Source of the DNA: Euzebyales bacterium
Lineage (GTDB): Bacteria > Actinomycetota > Nitriliruptoria > Euzebyales > JAHELV01
Reading direction: 5' to 3'
NCBI GenBank assembly: GCA_035461305.1
Contig: DATHVN010000054.1
Coordinates: 1-57,420, forward strand
Length of the DNA: 57,420 nucleotides
The stretch's first letter is position 1, and every line of letters begins with the position of its first letter. The translations under genes were made by a program, and so were the position numbers. The notes beneath the pieces were generated by a model. That model was given only the letters and a program-made list of their open reading frames with translations. It did not search any database and had not been told where the DNA came from. This document shows, one piece after another, positions 26,032-34,701 of this stretch.

Positions 26032-26523
26032 TCAGGTCAGCGGCGCGGTCGGTCGGTCCAGGTCCGTGTGCAGATGACCGGTGTCGTTGAAGCGCCGGAC
26101 GATCCAGCACCGTCGGTCACCACCAGGTGCGTCAACGAGCCGTTGTCGGCGGCGATGAACGCGAACGGCTCACATCCCGTCGCGAGGTGCACGACATGCC
26201 GATGACCGCACCGCTACCGGATCGCGCTCACTCATCCGCCGACCGACGTCACCCCCTCCCACTCGCCCAGATGCACCTCCCGAACGTCCGCGTCGACCCG
26301 CGGGCCACGCCGGTCCGCTCGGCCAGCGGCGGGGCGGTCTGCGCCGTGCGCCGCGGCGTTGAGACGTAGATCGCGTGACCTCCTCGCCGCACAGGCGGTC
26401 AGCGATCAGCTGCGCCCCCTGTCGGCCGCGAGGGTCCAGATCGGGGTCTGCCTGGCGACCCAGCACGGGCGCAGGCGCGTCGAATCGGGCGGGCGCCGAC
26501 TCTCCGTGGCGGATCAGCAGCAT
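26032..26523 (-). pseudogene. Histidine phosphatase (phosphoglycerate-mutase-like), decayed
   Basis: An ATG at 26523 opens MLLIRHGESAPA, the RHGE catalytic motif. The frame is then lost, but the other frames continue the family: YVSTPRRTAQTA, then REVHLGEWEG, then FIAADNGSL, and finally WIVRRFNDTGHL before a stop at 26032. At least four frame changes and an internal deletion of some 40-60 codons, which removes the region before the second catalytic His, separate the pieces. Unlike single-indel genes elsewhere in the window, this cannot be rescued by one or two bases. Confidence 0.75.
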
Positions 26524-26664
26524 GTCGCTCGCTCCCGGAGGTGGGCGGAAGCGGCGCTGGCGGTACTCGGTGGTGGCGGCATCGGTCGATGCCGCCACGG
26601 TAAACCCGCGTCGGCCTTGTACGCGGCGCCCATCGCCCCGAGGATGCCATGCGAGGAGGACAGC

Positions 26665-27561
26665 ATGGCGAACATCCACGCCGGTCGACTCGCCGACGTC
26701 TTCAAGCAGCTCGCGCTCGCCACGCTGCTCACGGTCGAGCAGCCTACGCTGTATGCCGAGACGCACGCTGGCAACGCGGTCTACCCGAACCAGGCGCCAC
26801 CACCCGGCGCGATCCCGGCGCCACGCGACCCCGTCACCGAACGGGCCTACGGCGTCGGCCGGTTCGTCGAGGCGATGGATCGCGATCCGCGGCTCGGAGC
26901 CAGCAGCTACGGCGGCATCCTGCGCGAGCACATCGCCGGGTCGGCGACGATCCCTGGATCCCCGGCCGTCGCCATGGCAGTCCTGCGTGACCGCGCGGAC
27001 TACCTGCTGTGCGACGTCGACCCCGTCAGCACGGCCGACCTCGAGCGGTGGGCCGTCACCGTGGGCCTCGGCCGTAGGGTGGCCACGGTGACCGCCGACG
27101 GCCTGCGCGCGGTCGGTCGTCGTGTGCTCGGCGGCTCGGCCGATCCTGCGTCGACGTTCGTACACGTCGATCCCTACGACCCCTGGGCCACCGGCGAGGA
27201 CGGCACGTCGTCGATGGAGCTCACCCGCGCGTTGATCGCCGAGGGCATCAGCGTCATGCTCTGGTACGGCTTCGACGTACCGGCCGACCATGCGTGGGCC
27301 ACCGACCAGCTCGCCGGTGACATCCCGCTGTGGTGCGGCGTCGCGATGGTCACCGACGCGGACGGGGCGACCCGCGATGACGGCGACCTGGGCGCGGCGA
27401 CCACTCCGGGGACGGGATGCGGTGTGCTCTGCGCCAACACCTCGTCGGACGCGACCGAGCACTGCGAGCAGCTCGGCCATGCGTTGGCCGACAGCTACGC
27501 GGGCGTGCCCCTGCCGTCGGGTGAGCCCGGTGGGCTGGCGTTCACGGTCGTGCGCGCATGA
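26665..27561 (+). CDS. RlmJ-like (23S rRNA adenine-N6 methyltransferase family) protein
   Basis: A 298-residue protein resembling RlmJ. The N-terminus HAGRLADVFKQLALATLL parallels the RlmJ opening, YAETHAGNAVY the SAM-binding YxxTHAG region, and IPGSPAVAMAVLRDRADYLLCDVD the PGSP segment and acidic loop. The catalytic DPPY motif appears as HVDPYDPW, so motif IV is altered and activity on 23S rRNA is uncertain. ATG at 26665 follows GAGGAGGA. It is a single gene beside a decayed phosphatase and convergent with the usp gene. Confidence 0.72.
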   Translation: MANIHAGRLADVFKQLALATLLTVEQPTLYAETHAGNAVYPNQAPPPGAIPAPRDPVTERAYGVGRFVEAMDRDPRLGASSYGGILREHIAGSATIPGSPAVAMAVLRDRADYLLCDVDPVSTADLERWAVTVGLGRRVATVTADGLRAVGRRVLGGSADPASTFVHVDPYDPWATGEDGTSSMELTRALIAEGISVMLWYGFDVPADHAWATDQLAGDIPLWCGVAMVTDADGATRDDGDLGAATTPGTGCGVLCANTSSDATEHCEQLGHALADSYAGVPLPSGEPGGLAFTVVRA

Positions 27562-27585
27562 ACGCCGCCCACGCGGGCGGCCGCG

Positions 27586-28035
27586 TCAGGCGACCTCGAC
27601 AGCCGAGCGGTCGAACTGGGTCGGGACGACGACCAGCGGCGTCGGCGAGATCCGCGCGAGCCGTTCGGCGACGGTGCGCCGCAGCCTCCTGGTCCCGCCC
27701 GCCGTGAGGATCATGGCCGAGTGGTGCCTGTCCGCGTAGGCGGCGATCGCGGCGACGGCATCGTCTGCGAGGACGGCCGCCGCCGACGTCGGGATGCCGC
27801 GCCGCCGCAGCGGCTCGGCGATGTGATCCGCGTACGCCTCGGCCGCGTCCGCCGGCGCCAGATCCTCGCTCGCCGCGAAGGGACCGAGCCGCGCAGTCAC
27901 CTGGGCCGTGCGGGACAGCACGACGGCCAGCGAGACCCCCGTCGTCGTGGCCAGGCGCCCGGCGACGTCGGCGACCTCGCGGTCGCGTGCAGACCCGTCG
28001 AGCGCGACCAGCACGTGGGCGATGGTGCATGGCAT
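27586..28035 (-). CDS. Universal stress protein (UspA family)
   Basis: A 149-residue single-domain Usp protein: AHVLVALDGSARDREVADVA at the start, then a central helix-rich part, DRHHSAMILTAGG and a final strand TPLVVVPTQF. The ATP-binding Gly-loop is not in its standard G-x2-G-x9-G form, suggesting a non-ATP-binding subgroup. Its ATG lies two bases after the mgsA stop on the same strand, so the two are almost certainly co-translated. Confidence 0.87.
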   Translation of the reverse strand: MPCTIAHVLVALDGSARDREVADVAGRLATTTGVSLAVVLSRTAQVTARLGPFAASEDLAPADAAEAYADHIAEPLRRRGIPTSAAAVLADDAVAAIAAYADRHHSAMILTAGGTRRLRRTVAERLARISPTPLVVVPTQFDRSAVEVA

Positions 28036-28037
28036 GG

Positions 28038-28493
28038 TCAGCTCGCCAGCTGCAGGCGGCTGTTGTGGCCTGCGTAGTCGGGCACACGGCGCTGGTAGGA
28101 CGTAGCCATCAGCGGTGAGGACACCATGAAGTCGGCAGACGCGCGGTTGCACGCCACCGGGATGTTCCACACCACCGCGATGCGCAGCAGCGCCTTGACG
28201 TCGGGGTCGTGCGGCTGCGGCTCCAGCGGGTCCCAGAGGAAGACCATGGCGTCGATGTCGCCCTCGGAGATCTTGGCGCCGATCTGCATGTCGCCGCCGA
28301 GGGGACCGCTCTGGAGCCGCTCAACCGGAAGGCCGAGCTCGTGTTCGAGGATGTTGCCCGTGGTCCCCGTTGCGATCAGGTGGTGGTCGGCGAGTGCGGC
28401 GCGGTTGTACTCCGCCCACTCGACGAGGTCGGCCTTGCAGTTGTCGTGTGCGACGAGCGCGATGGTCTTGCGCCCGGTCAGGACGTCTGTCAT
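28038..28493 (-). CDS. mgsA: Methylglyoxal synthase
   Basis: A 151-residue cytoplasmic enzyme converting dihydroxyacetone phosphate to methylglyoxal and phosphate, a relief route when sugar phosphates accumulate. Seen: IALVAHDNCKADLVEW (phosphate site), ATGTTGNIL, the catalytic Asp 68 in SGPLGGDMQIG, and FLWDPLEPQPHDPDVKALLR. Length is standard. AAGGAGAAG precedes the ATG. Upstream in transcription are a 60-bp tandem array and the alpha/beta-hydrolase gene; usp follows directly. Confidence 0.95.
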   Translation of the reverse strand: MTDVLTGRKTIALVAHDNCKADLVEWAEYNRAALADHHLIATGTTGNILEHELGLPVERLQSGPLGGDMQIGAKISEGDIDAMVFLWDPLEPQPHDPDVKALLRIAVVWNIPVACNRASADFMVSSPLMATSYQRRVPDYAGHNSRLQLAS

Positions 28494-28740
28494 CGCTTCT
28501 CCTTGTGTCGGTACATCCCCGCGACCAGCCGCACGTCGTTCATGCCGGGCCGTGGAGCGGTCAGGGTCCGGTGGTCCGATCGGACCCGCCGGCGGGTTCG
28601 TCCACCACCCCACTGCTAGCAGCGTGTCCGCCCGCGCGGGTTACATCTTGATGAGCAGTTCGTCGCCGGGGCGTGTCATGGCCGGCAACCACAGGTCCAA
28701 CACGCAAGATGACAGCCACATTCCCCCGGCTCGATCCAGG

Positions 28741-28920
28741 CGCGCACCGCACACACAATCCCGGAGAGCCAACCCATCACATCGGTGTGCGCGCTCCCCC
28801 CGGCCACCGCGCACACACAATCCCGGCAGCCAACCAACCACATCGGTGCGCGCGCTCCCCACGGCCACCGCGCACACACAATGGCAGCCAACCGACCACA
28901 TCGGTGCGCGCGCTCCCCGG
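28741..28920. repeat. Three tandem repeats of about 60 bp with internal inverted ends
   Basis: Three copies in 180 bp, each running from GCGCACACACAAT through CAGCCAACC and CACATCGGTG to CGCGCGCTCCCC. Within a copy CGCGCAC and GTGCGCG can pair across about 35 bases, so each unit could fold into a hairpin. It lies in the 436-bp gap between the alpha/beta-hydrolase 3' end (28930) and the mgsA start. No conserved gene is evident in that gap; the frames through it repeat only because the DNA repeats. Confidence 0.85.
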
Positions 28921-28929
28921 AAGTCGAGG

Positions 28930-29688
28930 TCACTTCCGGTTGAGGGACACCTCAGCCTGGTCGGCCGCCGTGCGTCCGGCACCCACGTCGTCCCAGGACG
29001 CCACCAGCGCGTCGGTCAGCTCGACCGGGCGGCTCAGCGCGATCAGGTGGCCGCCCGGGACCCCGACGGGCGTGATTCCGAGGCGCTGCCGTGCGATGCG
29101 GATCTGGAAGTCGGCGGGGAAGAAGCGGTCGTCACGCCCGGCGATCACACGGGTCGGCACCGTCGGCCACCCGCCCAGCGGCCAGGAGTCGGTGAACGGC
29201 GTCGACGACTGCGGGGGCTCGCCGCGGCGCATGGCCTCGTCCACGACGTGCTGTGGGACGTCATGGAAGAAGTCGTCGAGCAGGTCGTCGGCGAGCCGGC
29301 GGCCGTCGCGCGCCGCCCGCTCGGCCCTCGCAGCCGCCTGATCGGTCGTGTCCCACCACTGTCCGCCGGTCTCACCGGGCGTCGGGATCATCGCGTTGAC
29401 CAGCACCAGCAGGTCGACGGACACCCGTTCGCACACCAGCGGTGCGGTCAGCCCACCCATCGACTGACCGACCACCACGAGCGGCCGCGTGTCCCCGATC
29501 GCCGCCACGACAACGTCGACGTACGTGGCCAGCCCTGCCGCGTCGTCACCCGCCGGCAGGTTGACCGCGGTCGCCAGCTGTCCTCGGCGTCGCAGCTCCT
29601 CGACGACCCGGTGCCAGTACCAGGCCTGGCCCCCGGCACCTGGGACAAGAACGAACGTCGCACGTCGGCTGCCGTCGGTCGGAGTCAT
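28930..29688 (-). CDS. Alpha/beta fold hydrolase (esterase)
   Basis: A 252-residue hydrolase: oxyanion region LVPGAGGQAWYWHRV, nucleophile Ser in GQSMGGL (about 95), acid Asp in AGRDDRFFP (about 203) and His in GGHLIALSRP (about 225). This pattern matches the EstC/salicylate-binding-protein-2-like esterases, common single genes in actinobacteria. No signal peptide. The start ATG at 29688 lacks a strong binding site. Confidence 0.88.
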   Translation of the reverse strand: MTPTDGSRRATFVLVPGAGGQAWYWHRVVEELRRRGQLATAVNLPAGDDAAGLATYVDVVVAAIGDTRPLVVVGQSMGGLTAPLVCERVSVDLLVLVNAMIPTPGETGGQWWDTTDQAAARAERAARDGRRLADDLLDDFFHDVPQHVVDEAMRRGEPPQSSTPFTDSWPLGGWPTVPTRVIAGRDDRFFPADFQIRIARQRLGITPVGVPGGHLIALSRPVELTDALVASWDDVGAGRTAADQAEVSLNRK

Positions 29689-29748
29689 CCGGCTTCCCTC
29701 ACATGGTGGTCAACGTGGAGACGGTCAGGGCGGCCTGAACTCATCGGA

Positions 29749-29781
29749 CTGACGGCCGCCGGGCGTACCGGCGGCCGTCAG
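29749..29781 (-). terminator. Perfect 14-bp inverted repeat, terminator-like
   Basis: CTGACGGCCGCCGG, five-base loop, then CCGGCGGCCGTCAG: a perfect GC-rich stem 20 bp downstream of the stop of the DUF839 gene and upstream of the hydrolase start on the same strand. No T-run follows, as is common in high-GC actinobacteria. Confidence 0.75.
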
Positions 29782-29800
29782 TGGTGATCGGTGTCTACGC

Positions 29801-31378
29801 CTACGAGCCAGGTACCCGCAGGAGCAGCAGCTGCCCGTCCTCACGCTTGAGGGTCAAGGTCGGGCTGACGACCTCAGAGTCGACCCACTGCGCCGGGTCG
29901 TGGATCTGCACGGTGCTCAGCCACGCGCCCTCGCCGAACCAGCGCGAGGCGTCGACGATCCCACTCGATTCCGCGTCCGCGTTGACGACGGTCGCGACGG
30001 TCGACCAGTCACCTGAGCCGAAGTCGTGACGGAGGATGTTCGCGTTGGCGGTGTCCTCCTGCACCATGAGGCTCGTGCGGCTGGTGTCGAGGTTGTCGGG
30101 GCTCGTCATCTCGACGTAGGTCGGGTCGGTCTCAGCCGCGTCCCCATCCGCGAACACCGAGAAGCTCGTCACGCGTCGGGGGTTGTCCTTCGAGACGACG
30201 AACTTGAAGATCCTGCCGTTGTCCGCGAGTCCGATCGCGTCGGCCGGCCGGTGCATGCGACCCGTCGCAGGGTCGGGCACCACACGCGACGCACCGGTGT
30301 CGGCCACGTAGACCGTCCGCGGGTGGTGGCCGTCGGTCGCGACGTCCTCCAGACGGATGAACTGGAACACGTTGTTGTCGTTGGACCACTGCTCCAGCGC
30401 GTCCTGCGGCGGAAGCTCTGTCTCGCCGCGCGCTATGCGCTTGGGCACACGGATGAAGCGACCCTGCCAGTCGTCACCCGGCTGGATGTCGAGGTAGTCG
30501 TTGGCACCGTTGAACGGGTCCTGCGGATTCACCGGCCCCTCATCGGTACGCGTCACCTGGAACGCCCACAGGCTCCCGCGGTCACGGAACAGGTCGTCCT
30601 GGCTGCGCGTCAGGTACATGTACACCTGCGACGTGCCCGCCGTGAACGTGTCGTCGGTCGTCCAGATCGAGTGGTGTCGCCAACGACCCGGGACCACGAC
30701 GCTGTTCTCGTGGTTCAGCCGTCCCATGCCGGCCACCTGGGTGTAGCGGCCACTGCGGACGTCGTAGGCGACCGCGTAGCCCGCCTGGCGCTGCGGAGCC
30801 ACCGCCGGGTCGGGTCCGTACGGCGCGCCATCCGGCACGTCGATGATGTCGTTGCTCTCCTCGTTGACGAAGAACGTGTAGTTGCGGAACCCATGCTCCG
30901 GCCCGGCCATGAACGCCGAGCAGAAGCGGATGAACCCCGCCGACGACGGCAGCGCGACATCGGCCGAGCGCACACGGGCGCGGCCGTCGAGGACGAGCTT
31001 GGACACCGATGAGTCCTCGAAGTCCGCCGTGCCGCCGAAGGGCACCCTCGACTGCTCGTGGGCGACGTAGACCTGCACCTCGCCGTGCCCCGCCGGGGCG
31101 AGCCCGATGCCGTCCGGGATCCCCTCGAACATGAAGTCGCCGACCTGCTCCCCCACCGAGATGATCGGGGTCAGCGACGACCCCTGTGGCACCTCATCGG
31201 ACAACGTCAGGTACGGATCCTTGTCCGTCTGGAACCCATCGCCGTGCTTCCCCTGGGAGTCAGCGTGCGCCGGCACCGCCAACCCCAGCACCAACATCAG
31301 AGACCCCACAACCCCATGATCCGCCGGCTCACCACAAGTGCCCTCCCCGCGTAGAGACGGGTCGGATGCTCTCACCAT
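29801..31378 (-). CDS. Secreted DUF839/PhoX-like beta-propeller protein
   Basis: About 490 mature residues rich in propeller-type strands. Segments such as DGIGLAPAGHGEVQVYVAHEQSR, GMGRLNHENSVVVPG, TGTS-like VYMYLTRSQDDLF and VQEDTANANIL resemble the DUF839/PhoX-type secreted phosphatases, whose Ca/Fe ligands come from such acidic loops. The secretion signal shows a problem: the open frame begins at 31378 without a proper n-region, whereas GTG at 31332 with GGGGAGGG upstream gives SRRIMGLWGL. One inserted base near 31300 would join that to MLVLGLAVPAHA, a good signal peptide. The function is probably an exported phosphoesterase or binding protein. Confidence 0.7.
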   Translation of the reverse strand: MVRASDPSLRGEGTCGEPADHGVVGSLMLVLGLAVPAHADSQGKHGDGFQTDKDPYLTLSDEVPQGSSLTPIISVGEQVGDFMFEGIPDGIGLAPAGHGEVQVYVAHEQSRVPFGGTADFEDSSVSKLVLDGRARVRSADVALPSSAGFIRFCSAFMAGPEHGFRNYTFFVNEESNDIIDVPDGAPYGPDPAVAPQRQAGYAVAYDVRSGRYTQVAGMGRLNHENSVVVPGRWRHHSIWTTDDTFTAGTSQVYMYLTRSQDDLFRDRGSLWAFQVTRTDEGPVNPQDPFNGANDYLDIQPGDDWQGRFIRVPKRIARGETELPPQDALEQWSNDNNVFQFIRLEDVATDGHHPRTVYVADTGASRVVPDPATGRMHRPADAIGLADNGRIFKFVVSKDNPRRVTSFSVFADGDAAETDPTYVEMTSPDNLDTSRTSLMVQEDTANANILRHDFGSGDWSTVATVVNADAESSGIVDASRWFGEGAWLSTVQIHDPAQWVDSEVVSPTLTLKREDGQLLLLRVPGS

Positions 31379-31535
31379 CAGAAAGGACAGTGAATTTGTC
31401 CCCGCCGATTGCTGTGGACCGGAGTGAGAGAGGTCATTCGTGGTCTGAGTCCGTCGAGAACCGGCCACTGGCGTCGGGTCCCGTCCGGTGGCAAGCTCCC
31501 ACAAGCTGTGGTCGGCGCCGTAGTGGGGGCACACG

Positions 31536-32809
31536 ATGCAGTTCGTTCCACGTCGAGCTCTGGTGACCACGCTCGTCATCGTGATGTTGGCCGCACTGGC
31601 CGTTCCCGCGGTGGCGGGCGGCATGCGACACGGCGACAAGGACGGCCGCTCAGTGCGGGTCGCCACGTTCAACGCCTCGCTGAACCGTGGCGCCGAGGGG
31701 CAGCTGCGCGCAGACCTGTCGACGCCGAACAACGCGCAGGCGCGGCAGATCGCCCAGATCATCCAGCGCGTGCGCCCCGACGTCCTTCTCATCAACGAGT
31801 TCGACTACGACCCAGCGGCGGTCGACCTGTTCCGCGAGAACTACCTCGAGGTCGCACAGAACGACGCCAGGCCGATCCGCTACCCCTACGCGTTCATCGA
31901 CGAATCCAACACCGGTGTGCTGCCCGACGTGCCGGTCGACTTCGACAACAACGGGTCCTTCGCGCTGCCGGGCGACGGGTTCGGGTTCGGCTTCTTCCCG
32001 GTCAGTTCGGGATGCTGGTCCTGTCACGGTTCCCGATTCAGGCCGATCGGGTCCGGACGTTCCGGACGTTCCTATGGCGGGACATGCCCGGCGCGCTGCT
32101 GCCCGACGACCCGACCACCCCCGCGCCCGGCGACTACTACTCCGAGGACGAGCTCGACGTGTTCCGGCTGAGCTCCAAGAGCCATTGGGACGTCCCGATC
32201 GACGTTGGCGCACCGACGTCCGTCCACCTGCTGGCCAGCCACCCCACGCCTCCGGTGTTCGACGATCCTGTCATCGACCAGAACGGCCTGCGCAATCACG
32301 ACGAGATCCGGTTCTGGGCCGACTACGTGCACCCTGCCGGGGGCGACTACATCTACGACGACGACGGTCGCCGTGGCGGGTTGTCGCCGCGCGCGTCGTT
32401 CGTGATCGTCGGCGACCAGAACGCCGACCCGTTCGACGGCGACAGCGTTGCCAGTGCGGCGAATCAGTTGCTCGACAACCCGATGGTCAACGACAGGTTC
32501 GTCCCGTCGAGCAAGGGGGCCGCCCAGGATGCTGTCGAGGACGGCGGCGTCAATGTCGACCACATCGGCGATCCGCGCTACGACACGGCCGACTTCAGCG
32601 ACGACCCGCCGTTTGGCGCGGGCAACCTACGGGTCGACTACGTGCTGCCGAGCCGCCGGCTGAATGTGCGCCGCGGCGGGGTGTTCTGGCCGACCGAGGA
32701 CAGTCCGCTCTTCCGCCTGGTGGGCGACGATGATCCTGATGTGGGTGTCCCGCTGAGCTCCGACCACCGCCTGGTGTGGCTCGACCTCAAGGTGCCCGGC
32801 CGCCACTGA
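31536..32809 (+). CDS. Secreted endonuclease/exonuclease/phosphatase family protein, one frameshift
   Basis: About 424 residues with a signal peptide (MQFVPRRALVTT, hydrophobic core, AVPAVAGG). The EEP fold follows: VRVATFNASLNRG (metal-binding Asn), VLLINEFDYD (Glu), GMLVLSRFPI, LLASHPTPPVFD, VIVGDQNADPFDGD and SSDHRLVWLDL (final Asp-His). One C is missing in the run near 32002, splitting FFPGQFGML over two frames; all catalytic residues lie in one frame or the other. It is expected to hydrolyse extracellular phosphodiesters or phosphomonoesters. It is divergent from the DUF839 gene, a natural partner in phosphate scavenging. Confidence 0.83.
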
Positions 32810-32892
32810 CCACCTGTGGACAACGGATCCACACCCACGCCCTCCAGCACTAACGTCCGTGGTCGAACACACATTCGATCACGGAGGGCACC

Positions 32893-33339
32893 ATGCACGT
32901 GCTGGCGGCGATGAGGACGACCCTGCAGGACGACGGGACGTTGGCCGGGCCGTTGGAGGGCGAGCTCGTCGTGCTTCCGGCGCCCGACGTCGAGGTCGGT
33001 GACCTCGGGCTGTGCCGCAGGGAGCCACGGACGTTCGTCGGCGTCGACAGCCACGCGGACATCGCCGCCGTGGAGGTCGTGGAGCTGGCGGTCACGCCGC
33101 AGGTGATCCTGGGTCACGTGCGCGAGTCGCTGGCGCGCCGCTGCCCGTGGCAGGAGGACCGCATCGTCGACACGGCCGCGCGGCTTACCGCCGAGATGCT
33201 CAGCATCGCGCAGCAGTTTCCGGTGGGCACGATCCTGGACAAGCAGGGACGGCTGCTGCAGGCGCAGATCCCGCTGTTCGACCACGGTGACCGGCGACCG
33301 GTCTGCGGTTCGGCGGACGACGGTGGTGGGCCGTGGTGA
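32893..33339 (+). CDS. Hypothetical protein
   Basis: A 148-residue cytoplasmic protein with a strong ribosome binding site (GGAGGGC) before ATG 32893 and good coding composition up to about residue 137. It alternates strands (GELVVLPAPDVEVGDLGLC) with a helix (EDRIVDTAARLTAEMLSIAQQF). No motif is recognised. The last ten residues look unrelated to the rest, so the 3' end may also be shifted. It converges with the DUF983 gene. Confidence 0.6.
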   Translation: MHVLAAMRTTLQDDGTLAGPLEGELVVLPAPDVEVGDLGLCRREPRTFVGVDSHADIAAVEVVELAVTPQVILGHVRESLARRCPWQEDRIVDTAARLTAEMLSIAQQFPVGTILDKQGRLLQAQIPLFDHGDRRPVCGSADDGGGPW

Positions 33340-33347
33340 CTCCGCGC

Positions 33348-33789
33348 CTACGCCGGCGCGTCGTGGGTGCCACCGCCGGGTGGCGGTGGCTCGGGCTGGT
33401 CCGGCGCCGGCAGAAACGCACGGTCGACCGCCATCCAGATCGTGCGGGTCCACGGCGAGATGAGGAAGGGCAGCACCGCCGTGGCCGCCAGCCCGACGAT
33501 CAGCAACGCGGTCCACGGCACGTCCGGCCAGGTCAGCACATCGTGGCGACGAACGACAGGCCGAACATGCCCTCGATGACCGCGAAGGCGATGATCATCG
33601 CGCCGAGCCAGTAGCCCTCCTCACGCTCGAAGACGAGACCGCACCGCGGGCAGGGGTCGCGGATGTCGAACAGGCCGTCGAACAGATCGCCGGCGCCGCA
33701 CGTGGGCACTGGCGACGGAACCCGCGCCCGAGCAGGCGCGAGCGCTGCGTGCCGCAAGCGATCAGGTCACGGTCGGGTATCTGTCCCAT
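33348..33789 (-). pseudogene. DUF983 family membrane protein, two frameshifts
   Basis: Three frames joined give one DUF983 protein of about 147 residues. They run from MGQIPDRDLIACG and a first CPRCG pair (broken near 33700), through DLFDGLFDIRDPCPRCG and FEREEGYWLGAMII (broken near 33538), to two hydrophobic helices (ALLIVGLAATAVLPFLI) and WTRTIWMAVDRAFLPAPD. The two CPxCG pairs form a zinc ribbon ahead of the membrane segments. One missing base at each break restores the frame. It is divergent from the methyltransferase. Confidence 0.72.
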
Positions 33790-33876
33790 CGGCTCCGGCC
33801 ACCTCGGTCCACCACGCCCAGTGTCGCCGACCGCCGACGCGTCGACGGGCAGCGCGCGACCGGGCAGACTGACCTG

Positions 33877-34701
33877 ATGGGACGATCCGCCGCATCCGCG
33901 CGTCAGGCGTGGGCGGTCGCGTCGATCACCCATGCGGCGGACGACCGGGTGCTCGAGCTCGGGTGCGGGCACGGCGTCGCCGCCAGCCTGGTCTGCGATC
34001 GGCTGACCACCGGCCGTTACGTCGGGGTCGACCGGTCCGCGGCGATGGTCGCGCAGGCGACGGACCGCAACCGTCACCACGTCGAGGCGGGACGCGCGAG
34101 GTTCCTGCGGGCGGCGATCGCCGAGCTGGCGGGCCACGGGTCCGTCGATGTGGTGTTCGCCGTCCACGTCGGCGTCTTCGTGCGCGGCGACCCGCACGCG
34201 GAGCTCGACGTCGTCCGACGGCACCTGCGCGACGGTGGTCGGCTGTGCCTGTCCTACCAGCCCCTGGCTTCGGACGCGGTCGACACGACGATCACGCGGC
34301 TGACGTCGACGCTGACGGCCAACCGCTTCGACGTCGTCGACGTGGTCACCGGCGCGCCGGCGTCCCGGCCGATGTTCACGGTCGTCGCCACGCCCGGCGC
34401 GACGCCAACCGAGGCCCCTCACCCGGGCGCGCCGTTCGCCGACGCCAGCGCGGCGAGCACACGATTGCACGTCGCGTCGAGGGCGAGCCGGTCCGCGAGG
34501 TCGACGACGGCCGCGGGGTCTGCCGGCGCCGCCGGCAGCGCGTCGTCGAGCCGCGGGATGTCGAGGTGGGTCGCGACCCTCACTACGGGGTCCGCAGCGA
34601 TGAGGTACTCCCGCGATCCGAGCACCTTGCGACGCACGGCGATCGCCATGTCCGATCCGGGGTCCGCGGCTGCGTCGAGGACGGCGCCGATGGTCCTGTA
34701 A
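33877..34701 (+). CDS. Class I SAM-dependent methyltransferase, 3' end uncertain
   Basis: The first about 175 residues are a class I methyltransferase: VLELGCGHGVAASL (SAM-binding loop), VGVDRSAAMV (acidic residue binding ribose), then DVVFAVHVGVFVRGDP and LRDGGRLCLSYQPL. After about 34400 the translation becomes Ser/Ala/Arg-rich and is antisense to the exonuclease gene for 280 bp, so the true stop was probably lost by an indel near 34400 and the real protein ends there. Substrate unknown. Confidence 0.72.
   Translation: MGRSAASARQAWAVASITHAADDRVLELGCGHGVAASLVCDRLTTGRYVGVDRSAAMVAQATDRNRHHVEAGRARFLRAAIAELAGHGSVDVVFAVHVGVFVRGDPHAELDVVRRHLRDGGRLCLSYQPLASDAVDTTITRLTSTLTANRFDVVDVVTGAPASRPMFTVVATPGATPTEAPHPGAPFADASAASTRLHVASRASRSARSTTAAGSAGAAGSASSSRGMSRWVATLTTGSAAMRYSRDPSTLRRTAIAMSDPGSAAASRTAPMVL

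Noticed and set aside
28741-28920. CRISPR array
   Set aside because: The whole unit is conserved with no variable spacers, and there are no cas genes in the window.
28641-28982. Cys-rich minus-strand frame across the 60-bp repeats
   Set aside because: Its periodicity follows the DNA repeat, the three copies sit in different frames, and no start signal is present.
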